Assembly (NCBI RefSeq): GCF_000003815.2
Contig: NC_049982.1
Span: 13,235,822-13,299,821 of the forward strand
Source: Branchiostoma floridae
Taxonomy: Eukaryota > Chordata > Leptocardii > Amphioxiformes > Branchiostomatidae
Length of the DNA stretch: 64,000 nt
Direction: 5' to 3'
Shown here in pieces: positions 40,701-50,989 of this stretch. Both the position numbers and the translations under genes were made by a program. Numbering within the stretch: the stretch's first letter is position 1; each line of letters opens with the position of its first letter. Below the pieces are notes generated by a model. It made no database searches. It had not been told where the DNA came from and was given only the letters and a program-made list of their open reading frames with translations.

Positions 40701-40898
40701 AGAAGAGTTCCTATCCCATCCGGCCAGACCCCTGCACGATAGATACTTGAGATCGCGCTGGGGTTTGGTAACTAGGCTAGATAATACTGTACGCAGGATC
40801 ATCACCAGGAATATTCTATTATTCAAACATTCTGAAGTTAAGTGGCAATTTTTGTTGTTTCCTTTTCATTAGGTACACCGCCCATCAGCGGCCCGTGA
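31749..40898 (+). CDS. Proline-rich protein with RRLSGPDYNIDAP repeats, Cys clusters and a C-terminal membrane anchor
   Basis: Proposed exons are 31749-31763, 34517-36985, 38865-38951, 39225-39337, 39705-39898 and 40873-40898. All junctions are GT/AG and phases agree (0,0,0,2,1), giving about 967 aa. I do not recognise the family. The N-terminal ~320 residues are rich in Y and R. Residues ~320-465 are repeats of the PTPPRVPTPEPIRA type. Residues ~483-704 are thirteen 17-residue units, and six of them carry the basophilic-kinase pattern R-R-[LF]-S. A CCQRC cluster lies near 733, and a second Cys cluster (CPACICCTLPCFKCCPKAC) lies just before a single hydrophobic span, ~931-956. The C-terminal tail is about 10 residues. 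No long signal peptide is seen, so the likely topology is a cytosolic N-terminus tethered by a tail anchor with palmitoylatable cysteines. The MPVIT first exon is the weakest part; it lies in a GC-rich, promoter-like block with a strong GTGAGT donor. An AATAAA at 40976 closes the gene. Confidence 0.75.
31764..34516 (+). other. Large first intron of the repeat-rich gene
   Basis: It runs from a GTGAGT donor to a TTACCTTTACAG acceptor. No additional phase-compatible exon was recognised inside, although one cannot be excluded. Short frames near 32.0-32.3 and 33.2-33.6 kb look like chance. Confidence 0.45.
35467..35895 (+). repeat. Proline-rich coding repeat (PTPPRVPTPEPIRA type)
   Basis: Imperfect units of about 42 bp encode P-T-P-P-R-[VI]-P-T-P-E-P-I-R-A and shortened variants. 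A run of eight prolines interrupts them. PxxP density suggests SH3-, WW- or profilin-type ligands, but no specific partner is shown. Long antisense open frames here are side effects of the repeat composition. Confidence 0.9.
35948..36613 (+). repeat. Coding minisatellite: thirteen 51-bp units
   Basis: Period-51 units encode I-E-A-[RP]-R-L-S-G-P-[DE]-Y-N-[IV]-[DN]-A-P-[NDE]. Early units have RRLS and later ones APRLS. Units 2 and 3 encode identical peptides, and unit 4 differs from them at one residue. This indicates recent expansion or gene conversion at the 5' side of the array and older divergence at the 3' end. Regular P and alternating hydrophobic/polar residues loosely recall AHNAK/periaxin-type repeats, which is an impression only. 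Confidence 0.95.
37461..37555 (-). mobile_element. SINE family 2 fragment, inverted
   Basis: The plus strand reads GGGTTCTTGAACGTGC, then GGCTCTCCCAAA, ACCTCCATTTAA and GGGACGTCCCTA. This is the reverse complement of the 3' half of the SINEs at 10.35 and 21.9 kb. It lies in the intron between 36985 and 38865. Confidence 0.75.
37605..37700 (-). mobile_element. tRNA-like SINE head
   Basis: On the minus strand a B-box-like GAGTTCAAATC (37641-37631) lies downstream of a GTAACTGTAGGGTATTAG segment that resembles a degenerate A box. It is probably the Pol III head of another SINE. It is too divergent to be a functional tRNA gene. Confidence 0.5.
40366..40780. mobile_element. 415-bp MITE with TIRs and 8-bp target-site duplication
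   Basis: The left end TAGCCTGGATACCAGACCCC and the inverted right end CTAGCCTAGTTACCAAACCCC form about 20-bp imperfect TIRs. The flanks carry an identical ATAATACT at 40358-40365 and 40781-40788. Each end also folds on itself (CAGACCCCAAC and GTTGGGGTCTG at the left). An 8-bp duplication fits hAT-like or P/Merlin-type transposases; the family is not resolved. It sits in the last intron of the repeat-rich membrane-protein gene. The 105-codon frame at 40292-40609 is largely this element. Confidence 0.88.
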
Positions 40899-40975
40899 TG
40901 TTATGTCCGCTGACGTCCTCAAGCGTACTGAAGATCGAGCTGAACAACCTTTCAACGACGCTGTGGTCATTTAAA

Positions 40976-40981
40976 AATAAA
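40976..40981 (+). terminator. Poly(A) signal AATAAA of the repeat-rich gene
   Basis: A canonical AATAAA lies 78 bp after the proposed TGA stop at 40896-40898, on the gene's strand. It supports this exon being the terminal one. Confidence 0.7.
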
Positions 40982-40989
40982 AACATATA

Positions 40990-43900
40990 TCGTTTACTTT
41001 CTAGATTTATTGAATAATCAAATTGGTATTTCATTAGCAGACAACTTTACTTTTTGGTAAATGAGTTTGTCAAATATACATGCACTTATACGTATTTATG
41101 GAGTAACTATGGAGTCGAGCATTTTCCAACATACAATATTGTTATTGGATGACCGAAATTTTAATGTGAGAAGTAATTACAGACATAGCACGGTAGACAA
41201 TAGGTTGTACTACTTTAAATCTCTTCGTGATTAATGACAATAAGACTATTAGACTATAATTCTTGATCCCAATGTGTACTGTATTCACAGTTTTGTATAT
41301 TGCAAAAGACATTGGTGGGAGCAAAAAAGCTTTTAGAAATAACCAAAAAAAAATGGTCTCTAACCATATTCGATACTATGAATAGCAAGATATAGACTAA
41401 AAAGGGCTACTTGTAAATCAGACGTGTGGTGGTTGGGACGGGCCTCAATGGAATTGTCGGTGAGACCGTTTTGCAAAACGCTCACAAAAGACAAGCCACG
41501 GCCTATTTTTTGTCGCGGATATACCGTAGACACAAGCCATATATGTATATCTTTTGTTACGTCGTGGGCCTGTCCTTTGATCCGTGTATCACTGTATATA
41601 TACATTCCACATGGCTAATGAAGGCAAGCTGATGACAGTAAATCGTTGTTATTTAATAGTGACTGTACTTATCGCAAACTTTTTGCAATCTAAGACCTCA
41701 GTTTGTAGTGAGAAATATTACTATGTTATTCATACTTGATATGTATTCCATTTCTTTGTACACAGTATATGTTTGTGTATGTCTAGTGTAGATAACCCGG
41801 GGGAAAGAAATTTGCCGACTTTCCACAAGTCAACTGGATATTCCATGACTTGCTTTATCTGCTGAATACAAAATGCTTAGTCCTAAAACCGATATTTTCA
41901 TACCTTTTACCTTTTATACATAAAATCGTAGAGTCGCATTAAAAATATAAATTTTATACTTGGTGATGGAGTAGAAAACCTACCGAAGAGATTTGATTGT
42001 TTTCAAGAAACTATCTCCTTAAAACTGCAATTAATTAACTTTACTTAGACACTTGTTACTTTTCACTGTCTGTATCATTGCAATTAGCCTACGGGCATGG
42101 ATTTGCAAATAAATAAATAATAAATAATTATATAGGGTGAATTCGAGTGCAAGAAAATATTATTTGTTTCTAGGATCAAAATATTTCTAATTAATTTTAG
42201 CATAGACAAACTTGATGCGATCTTACATATATATTAATTGTATACTCTATTTATGATATTTCTGTAAAGCTTTATTATTACGGTTGCTATATAATTTAGA
42301 GGGGTGAGAGATATTCTTTCCAAGCTATACGAACTGAGTGGAGGTAGTTGTATGGCGCAGTAGACATATGGAGTGAGAAAATGTCAGCAAAGGAGAAGAT
42401 CCCAGAAAAGTGATATGCTTGAGATATATACACAGCTAAGCAAATTAGGTCACTTCAGTCCATTGAAGTTGTTCCATGTGTTTGCTTGGTCTGCAGTGGT
42501 TTACTCCATTGTACGCTTTTCATCAATAACCAATAAAATCTAGCTTTAGAATGAACTGCCCCTGTTTTGAATTCTGAAGTTCATGTCATCATGAATTACT
42601 ATATAGGACTTGCACAACATTTTGGTTAGGCCATACTAACCTCGCATATGAATATTAATGTTTTCATGTACATCTAGCAATGACATCAGAATTCTTATTT
42701 TTGTTCTGTTTTTCGTAATCCAAGCTATAATTTTTTTTTAAATCTGGGAACTGCATCAAAGCCATTATGAGGTAGCCGAGATCAACAACACATTTTATCT
42801 CAAAACGCAATATTTAAGTCATATTCATATCAGTAGATGTTACCCTTCTCACAAAAAACTACTATCACCATCAATCAATCCATTTCAAACAATAACGTTT
42901 GCCCCAAAGGTTCCATCACCTCATCTTATTTTAATGACGTCGGCTGACCCGGTGAAATGAAGTCACGCAACTATCGATCAGGGGACGCGCATGCGCAGTG
43001 ACTGCAGTACATCTCGCCATGTCATGACGCAGTGTCCTTCTGTGGTGGTTATTGTCTATAGAAGGGTGAATAGCACAACGGTAGGTGTGTTGTGTTTTGA
43101 ATTAGGGATATATTGTTATCCCAATGGAAAGGACATGCCGAAATGGAAAGAAAGGCTTATCCTCTGCAGCCTAGGTAGTACCGTATGATAATTATCACGT
43201 CCTCATTTCGACAGCGAAGTCGGTGGTTATAAATGGTTGTTTTTCTGTGGTTACATATTAATAAAAATCTATGTCACATGTTAGGCCTAGGGAAAATCTT
43301 ATGTTTCCGGTTACTGTATCGACCCTAGCAAACAATTGCCGAACCAAGCAGGTTAACCTCCTTAGCCGAACCTAGCCATTTTATGTCGACCGATACAATC
43401 CACAGCATTTTGGATCTGGTATTTGAGAGGGGGTGGCATTCGGAACAGACTTCTTGTATTTTGCACTGTTAACGGGTTATGGCTTTGAATAGTTGCTGTA
43501 AGGATATGTAGGTATCTTTGTATTATTACAACATGATGTTGAAAACGCCAGTGCCTGCTGCACTTCAGTTTTACATTACTGTATTCGATGCATCACTTCG
43601 GCCAAAATACTAGAATAAGGCAATTCCTACCTACCGATCCTAACATGTTCAAGACCGTGACCTGAAACACATTTTTCCTAGGCCTTGGGAAAAGACATTT
43701 GTAGTTCCTTTGAATTATTAAGCATTCGCATGTACAACAGGACAGGCACTATATCTTGTGAGCAGATTACACGCAAATGTTATAGCCAATGATTAATCAA
43801 TTAGTCCTGCGCCTGAGGCAATAACTTCCGGCACAGGAGGCAATTATATTAGACATTGACCTAGATGTAGGATAGTTCTACTTTTGTCATTTGAAAGCTT

Positions 43901-44454
43901 GCTAGATCTAGATTGAAGATGGAATGGTAGAATGGAAAAGCACTGCAGAGATAGCACAATCACTTGGCACTTTGCAATTGCCTTAGGACAATCCTAGGCA
44001 CCTCCCGGCGTGACCATGTCATATTAATGGTATACGGACATAGCTAGGGTACCTAGAGCTCCAGCCAGCGAGTCAGTTAGGGAAAGCCAGTTAGTTGAGG
44101 CTGGGCATGTCTGGCGCCTGGACAATGACAGAACGGCAAGCACAGCCATGTCATGGGCTCCTGATGACACCCGTCCCAGGGGCAGGCATAAAATCACGTT
44201 AAGACGAATCATCATTAAGGACGGAAAGGAAATGGGTATTATTCTATGAATGACATGTAAGTCATGTCAGTAGCAGCGCATGACCGCACCCTATGGAGAA
44301 AGTACGTCCACCGAGTTGACCAATGCAACAGTGTTGTGGGATCTAAGGTCTAATTAATAAGGAATGGTTGACAAAAATAAGGTCATACGTATTAACTCTA
44401 TGCAAGGCAATGCACACTTTTATCGGTTGCAGTCTGTTCCCTACCTACTCACAG
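40990..44454. other. AT-rich intergenic stretch
   Basis: Long AT-rich tracts occur, for example at 42100-42260. No exon, RNA gene or repeat family is recognised. A 5' non-coding exon of the next gene may lie here, because that gene's ATG exon is preceded by an acceptor. Confidence 0.45.
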
Positions 44455-44464
44455 GAAAGCAATT

Positions 44465-46651
44465 ATGGCCCAGGCGAGACCACTCCTCTCACGGGGGTGG
44501 AAGAATGATCTAGAGGTGGTGAAAAACCTGGTTTCCGTTGACCTGGCTCGTCCTGAAGGGAGGCGACAGGTAATATATCAAGCCATCAGTACTCGGGGAT
44601 TACTGGGGGTCGATTATAAATTACACATTAGTATCATGTGATACAAAATCAAAGGATGGCATTTTGGGGGATTATATCGACAGGTTATCTTTCAGCACTG
44701 CTGAGTGTGTTATTGTTGTGTCACTTCATGAATCGGTTCATACAGACAACCATATGTACCCAAACGGTCCGCCATCGTTTCAGTTCTCGATACAAATGGT
44801 TATACATTAGAATTTTACACAAATGTATGAAACTTAATTGGTACACTAGTATAGACATACAGTTTGCAGTTGTTAATAATCCATTTTACTTGCCATACAT
44901 TGTACCTGATACAAACTTTGACTAAACTTGACTTAATCATCCAAACTTGGGCAGCGCATGGCGATTGAGGTGAATTATGAAATTTCGTATGGAAAATGCG
45001 CTCTCTGTCATATCAAAACACAATGCCTGCTGTTTGGGAGCACATCTACAAGTAATGGACAGGAGGATGGTAACATAGTTTATCTACAGGTTGTAGAAAT
45101 TGTGGAGAATCTGAAGACAAAACTGAACATTCCGGAGTGGGCTCGTCATCAGTTGGCGGGGCGTGTCCGCAGCTCTCACAGGAACCTTGCCTGCTACAAC
45201 CTCGCCACTGCCGCTGGTGTGGCGTGTACGGTACGACAACATGTACATTCTTCATACACAGTACCTTTGTCTTCCATACAATAGATTAGGGTCACACAGT
45301 ACTTTTGTCTTACATACATTAGATTAAATGTCGGATAAGATGCAACTGGCATGAAAACACATACGACATTTCTTTAAACGTTTTAGAAGCTTAGTATCAG
45401 TTTCATATGAGCTCTTTTTAGATTCTTTTTTATTGCATAACATCAATGTCTTTCAACATGACACAATAACTACATGAAATCCCTTCTTCAGATACCCTAT
45501 ATGCCTACACCACGACCGTTCTGTTGCAGGCATTAGGTTCTGTTGTGACGTATGTAGCACTAGTGGACAAGATGGAAAAGAGAGGCCCCGTCCCAGATGA
45601 CATCATGGAATCTATCACAACGTTGCTTCAAAACAACGCCGAGCAGGTTAGTGACGTTGGTTGTAAAATACTCTACATCTCCTCAACGCTTGATGATAAT
45701 TTGGCTGTTGACTTGCTTCTAAGACAAGTGTTATACTCGCAGTCCTTGTATCATCGACACTGCTGATTTTCTCTGACTTTTTATCTATTCCATACAGGTG
45801 AACATAGCATTTGAGGCGTGTAGTGTGAACCTCCGGGCCCTGGAGGCTGCAATCGAAGATGATCCTGCACTGATGGCGAACTCAGACATGAAGCACTACC
45901 TGAAGGCGTTAGACGTGGTGGGTATAATTCCATGCACATGCGCCGGAGTGACGAAAGTAAATGCTGTCCATGGTGCTGAAAAGACTATCCGGTGACCTGT
46001 CATCGTCAACACGACATACTTTGGGCCTTTGCTGAACCTGATATTCATCCACTCTAATTTCTAAACACAGTTGTACACGTACATTTGACATATTTGACGT
46101 ATTGCCCGCATACCGCATTACCGTGTACGGACTTTTTAAAAACGAACATGCGTTTATTTTCCAGGCGTCACAGACGTGGAACGATAGCCAGGCAGACGAC
46201 GAACGGAGAGTCATTGCCGCGGGCAACGCACGTGATCAACACGTGCTCATCTGTGACGTCATCGACAATATGTCTCAGACAGAGGCTACTGTTACTGATG
46301 AGTTAAAAGATAAAAAAGAGCAGGTAACTTCATCCATAGACTTTCATCAATATACAACTAACCCTGTAAAAGTGGCCACCTCCACAAAAACCATTTGACC
46401 AATGGGAACTCTTTTCCTGTCTATAATGACCACCTGTTCACATAGACTAGTTTTTATTGGTCCTGAATAATCTTTGGGCCAGTTTTGACTGTATATCCAT
46501 TTTACGCTTTCTTTTCTGTGCTTTTTATGATTCTATAATCTGTAAATTTCAGGTGGAGGAAAGTATGGCATTCTGGGAATGGTTCATTTTGGTGGCCATA
46601 GGACATCTAGCCATCCTCAACATAGCTAAACTCCTACAGGCACTGCACTAG
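44465..46651 (+). CDS. 246-aa helical tail-anchored protein, family not recognised
   Basis: Six coding exons: 44465-44569, 45090-45230, 45530-45646, 45798-45917, 46165-46323 and 46553-46651. Every junction is GT/AG and phase 0, which gives 35, 47, 39, 40, 53 and 32 residues, ending at TAG. The uniform phase and clean acceptors make the model strong. The sequence is rich in A, L, E, K and Q and looks largely alpha-helical. A first hydrophobic segment spans ~71-94 (YNLATAAGVACTALGSVV and onward). A second lies at the extreme C-terminus, ~222-246, beginning FWEWFILVA. A central hydrophobic stretch plus a C-terminal anchor with no signal peptide suggests a tail-anchored membrane protein, or a membrane-inserting helical bundle. 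No catalytic motif is visible. An acceptor ten bases before the ATG points to an upstream 5'-UTR exon. It is convergent with MRPL35. Confidence 0.85.
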
Positions 46652-46955
46652 ATGGCAAGAGCAGTGCAGAAGGAATACAGTGCAGCAGGAAAGCAAGATC
46701 ATCTCGATGCTATATTCGCACAACCTAAGTCTTCCTTTCATGTTTACAAATAAGCACAAAGTTCCATAGACCTACCATGTAGATTAGATAGCAGAATATG
46801 GAAATTTTTTTTGCTGAATTGCATGTGCCTACAAGGTTAGCATCAAATATAAGATAATATCTTACAATCATCAGATGATATAAAACATATTTTGTACATA
46901 GTACATTGGAGAAAATTTGCAAGTACAGAATGTTTGTCATATATCTTAAATAGAT

Positions 46956-46961
46956 ATTAAA
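46956..46961 (+). terminator. Possible poly(A) signal ATTAAA
   Basis: The common variant hexamer lies about 305 bp after the stop of the helical tail-anchored protein. It precedes the 3' end of the convergent MRPL35 gene, whose minus-strand AATAAA candidates are at 47001-46996 and 47035-47030. Confidence 0.45.
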
Positions 46962-47379
46962 CAAAACAAGTAAGAAAAAAGATGTTGGTTTGTGCTTTAT
47001 TGATAACATGCAGTACACAACCACATTACTTTATTCCACAGTGATAGAAACAGTCACCAGTGCATTAGGGTACTGTTTACTCAACTCATAATTTCAAGAT
47101 GACTTGGTGATTCTATTTCTAAAGAAGGATTTGTTGCACACATTTCTACAGTGTTTGGGGGAACTACATGCATGAGCACATCTTTGACAATATAGTCATA
47201 TCAAATCTTCATATTCTCTTGATTCTGAAGACAAAATCACCATATTCTCATGCTGAGTGAGTAAGTAAGTCGACTTATGGGGTACGACATACTAATTTTT
47301 CAAAGCCACATGTATGTACTTGCCTCAGAACAAAGGGTATCTGCACTAGAGACATTACTAGTACAACATGTTCACAAGA

Positions 47380-50300
47380 CTATTGACTTGGAGATGACCA
47401 ATAAGTAGAATGTGTCACCTTGCCACCATTTTGTAGCTTTGCCCTGTACCCTTTCTTGACATACTTCCTGTGCCTGATCATGTTGTTAAGCGTGCTGTAC
47501 ACATTACTGTAATATCTTCCTGGCTCTCCAGTAAACTCATTGTACCTCATGTGGTACTTCTCAAAGGGGTCATCGATGTACCACTTGCGTTGCTTCCAGT
47601 ACTTGGTGACCATCTTGTCCAGCAGGCGGTTTTGCTGCTTGTTACAGAAGACATGTTGGCGAAGACGATACTTTCTGGCTGCGGATTTCTTCCACAAGTG
47701 CTTCTTGTAGCCAGCCTGTGATAAACATCAGAGGATTGGTGAGCACAAGCAAAAATCAACATTTAAGATGCAGAAAGATGTATCAAGATCTGAACAGACA
47801 TCAGCAACAGATATGAACAACAGGATTCCCAATGCTCAGACCTACCCTTCGCCGTATCCAGAGACCACAATTAAGTCTATAGAAGCGTTTTATCACTGCC
47901 TTCACTGTCTTTGGGCTTCCTCTTTTCCTGCTGAAGTAGATTTTGGTTCTCACATGTTGCTGTTGTACCATAGGTTGCACAGGATTCAGAAGTGACACTT
48001 TCCTGAAACATAAGGGCAGAAATTCAGTACACAGCTGTTATCCAAGCAATGACAAGCATAAATTCTTGATACGATTTTCTGTTATCTATGGAAATGTATT
48101 CTCCAATCTATCTCTTAGCCTGATTTAATCATGCTTCCTTACACTAAGTTACAGCCTAACAGTGCTGGCCTCTAGCGGGGAGGGGCCAGTTACAGCCCAG
48201 ACAGCAGAGTAAATGTGTTACACAGACTATCTATGGCTTACCTTCCACACAAGGATCCAACAAAAGGGTGATGCAGTGGCCTACTGTTGGTGTGCACATT
48301 CATACGCTGTATACATCTGCCCAACGCACTAAACTGTGCCCCTGTTGATGTCTGAGCCTTTGGACTCAAGAGAGACAACGTCCTGCAGACGACTGGCGAG
48401 GATGATGTGATGTTGTTGTGATGTTGGCGAAACCCAGGTCCACGGCATAATGACCCCATCCAACCTTTTCACGAAAAGAGAAAAAATGAATTAATAATAA
48501 GAAGTTTATTTGCAATTTCGTGCCCGAGGGCTAATTGCAAGTACATGGTATAAACATAGTGACAATGGACAATTATGAACAATATACTACAGTTTGTTAT
48601 TTCTAAACAGGTTGGGTTTGACCTCTTTTTTGGGAATCAAAGGGAGTAGAAAAGCCCCACCTTTTCTAAAATTAATGACACAAGTAAAACATTCATTTAC
48701 ATAAAAATTCCTATTTTTCACTGTACTAGTGTACAGGCTATAACATCATTGCCACCATGTTAGAGAATATTGTACATCAGTTACATGCCAACATGCTGAT
48801 GCTGTACTCCAGCATGAGTGCCATGGGGAGTCAAATCAATTCAAGCAAAAGCCAGCTCCATTGATGGCAAAATAAAATATCAATCAAAATTTAATTCTAT
48901 ACGACAGATGATTATTATTATTATTTTTGTTGTTTTAATCAAGTCCGTTTACCATATTTTACGAACTAAATGGCCTAGGGCAGGTTGCTCTAATATACTA
49001 GTGATTGAATAGTGATCTCTGCTAAACTTGCATTCTTTGAGGATCCATCATACTGTGAAAAGCATACATACTAATACGTATACGATTATATCAGACATAA
49101 AATGATGCAAAATCATAAAACAGCACAGATATATGCTCTCTAGCAGATATTTTCCCCTACACCTGTAACTGTTACTGTGCGAGCGACAGGAAATTATGTA
49201 CGTAGGTAATGTGTCAAAGGTAAAGGCCTAATCTGTTCCTAAATATTTCTACTGCTGCAACTTTGCAGACTTTCAACAAATATGAAGCAAAACTACCGAA
49301 GTCACGGGTTCCTCTCTCAGCACTCGGTGTCTAGTGCGGAAGGGGCCTTCCGCACTAGACGTCTAGTGCCGAAGATACGTCCGCACTAGGTGCCCAGTGG
49401 TGAGACGACTTCAGCACTCGAAAAACCCGAATCACCACTAGAAACCGAGTGCTGAGACTACTTCCGCACTAGAAAACGAGTGACGACAAATATTCCGCAC
49501 TAGAAAACGAGTGACGACAAACATTCCGCACAGGAAAACCAGTGACGACAAATACTCCGCACAGGAAACCGAGTGCTGACAGCTAGCCTCCGTTACGTTA
49601 TGCCTTATGGTCTCATTGATGAGTTTCTTCTTCCCATAGACTTCTATGTTATAATACGTGTTTTACATGCGCGCGTTCGTAATAAACCAACCTGAAATAG
49701 ATCGATTTTTTTATTCTTTGTTGAGCACAGTTACTCGTCATCATGTAAAAAAATTCCCAACAGCTTCTATGCGTACAGTCTTTTATTAGGACAATTACAA
49801 AATGCAGTTAACCAACCACACCACCAGTCAACCACACCACTCAAAACCCAGGACTGTGTACCTCCGATCTAGCGCGCGGCTGCCAAACTTTACCTGCTTA
49901 TTTCTTCAGTTAGAAACAAAATTTCACCAATCCAACGTATTAAAGGTGGTACAAAACTACTCCAAAAAGGGCTATATCTATCACAAATCTTGAAGAAATA
50001 AACATTGAAAAAAGTTGTCATCGTGGTTTATGCTGGAAGTATTTCTGTAACAACGAATGATTCGCAACGGCAGGTTCTTATTCTCGGGACGATAGTTTGC
50101 AGATATCACTACGTATTAAAGGTGGTACAAAACTACTCTAAAAAGGGCTATATATATCACAAATGGGAGGACACGAGCACTGGAAACCCAGTGCTGGCGT
50201 TCTTAAAATGATAGTAGCACTCGGCTTCTAGTGCCGAAGTGGTCTTAGCACTCGGCCTCTAGTGCCGAAAAGTCACCGAGCACTAGAAATCCCAGTGCGG

Positions 50301-50989
50301 AACCCGTGACTTAGGTAGATCGGCACTCGGTTATCCAGTGCTCAATGACCTCCGCACTGGGTAACCAGCTGAACGACCTTTGAACCACCCTTCCGCACTA
50401 GAAACCGAGTGCTGAGCGGAGATCAGCACTAGAAACCGAGTGCTGGGCGGAGTTCGGCACTAGAAACCGAGTGCTGCGCGGAGTTCGGCACTAGAAACCG
50501 AGTGCTGCGCGGAGTTCGGCACTGGAATTCCAGTGCTGACGGGTCTTCAGCACTCGAATAAAGCCGTTCCGCACTGGAATTCCTGTGCGGAAGTTTCTTC
50601 CACACTGGGCCCCGAGTGCCGACGCCATTTTCTCCACGAATTCCGCACTGGGCGTCCAGTGCGGAACCCGTGACTTCGGTATACTTGCAAATATGAAGGC
50701 CCAAACAAAGGTCACCGTCGTTACAAATGTTGACAAAGAGATGACTTTCTGTCGATACTTTTTTGACGTCAAAATATATGTTTCGTACTTACATGCAGCA
50801 GTGAAATTTAATGGTTTTCCTGATAAACGCTAAGCACCGGATGCCAAATTTGCCAAGAGATAGCTTTTGTGCCCCTTAAGCCGCCTTTTCATAATCTTAA
50901 AAATCAATTTGCTTACTGTAACTATTCATAAACCTGAAAAAATAACGACAAATCTTACATCCCCGCAACCTCGCCAGGAGCGCCGCCAT
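47380..50989 (-). CDS. MRPL35: Mitochondrial ribosomal protein L35 (bL35m)
   Basis: Exons in transcript order are 50989-50959, 48464-48242, 48002-47846 and 47715-47380 (phases 1, 0, 0), about 248 aa. Exon 1 encodes a short basic mitochondrial presequence, [10 protein letters not shown]. The conserved core includes [20 protein letters not shown], then [34 protein letters not shown] and [13 protein letters not shown]. These match vertebrate MRPL35 almost block for block. The product is a large-subunit mitoribosome protein acting in the matrix. It has about 50 more C-terminal residues than the human protein (188 aa), ending YWSSPSQ. Intron 1 (50958-48465) holds a 1.4-kb transposon. It is divergent from IMMT. 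Confidence 0.93.
48465..49277 (-). other. Part of MRPL35 intron 1, no other feature
   Basis: AT-rich intron sequence between the exon 2 acceptor and the transposon. It holds no recognisable exon. A short ATT repeat is near 48909-48925. Confidence 0.6.
49312..49585 (+). repeat. Left hairpin-unit array of the transposon
   Basis: About nine degenerate units with consensus near TTCCGCACTAGAAAACGAGTGACGACAAA, period about 31 bp. Each contains a short stem formed by CACT and AGTG. Adjacent units near 49490-49560 are almost identical. Confidence 0.85.
50165..50668 (+). repeat. Right hairpin-unit array of the transposon
   Basis: About sixteen units related to GCACTAGAAACCGAGTGCTG. The run at 50395-50520 is nearly perfect. 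An internal copy of the terminal GGAACCCGTGACTTNGGTA motif occurs at about 50298-50316, so the right arm contains a second end-like sequence. Open frames over this array simply translate the repeat. Confidence 0.88.

Larger units (their letters stand above)
49287..50688. mobile_element. Complete 1.4-kb non-autonomous DNA transposon with hairpin arrays
   Basis: The left end GCAAAACTACCGAAGTCACG (continuing GGTTCC) and the inverted right end GCAAGTATACCGAAGTCACG (continuing GGTTCC) are ~26-bp TIRs differing at three positions. Both sides are flanked by an identical AAATATGAA (49278-49286 and 50689-50697), a 9-bp target-site duplication. Inside each end are arrays of ~31-bp units containing a GCACT-N8-AGTGC hairpin. 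The middle carries a ~53-bp direct repeat at 49937-49988 and 50111-50163. No transposase frame is present. The 9-bp duplication suggests a Mutator- or Merlin-like source. It lies in MRPL35 intron 1, roughly 300 bp from exon 1. Confidence 0.92.

Noticed and set aside
48457-48459. ATG in MRPL35 exon 2 as the translation start
   Set aside because: An upstream exon at 50989-50959 gives a better start: presequence [10 protein letters not shown] with a GTAAGA donor and exact phase into exon 2. The exon 2 ATG is therefore internal.
49287-50668. CRISPR-like regularly spaced repeat array
   Set aside because: Units are contiguous and degenerate without unique spacers. They lie within TIRs and a target duplication in a eukaryotic intron.
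50429-50772. Repetitive minus-strand frames rich in RNSSAE/LVPNSA motifs
   Set aside because: They are translations of the 31-bp hairpin array within a transposon.
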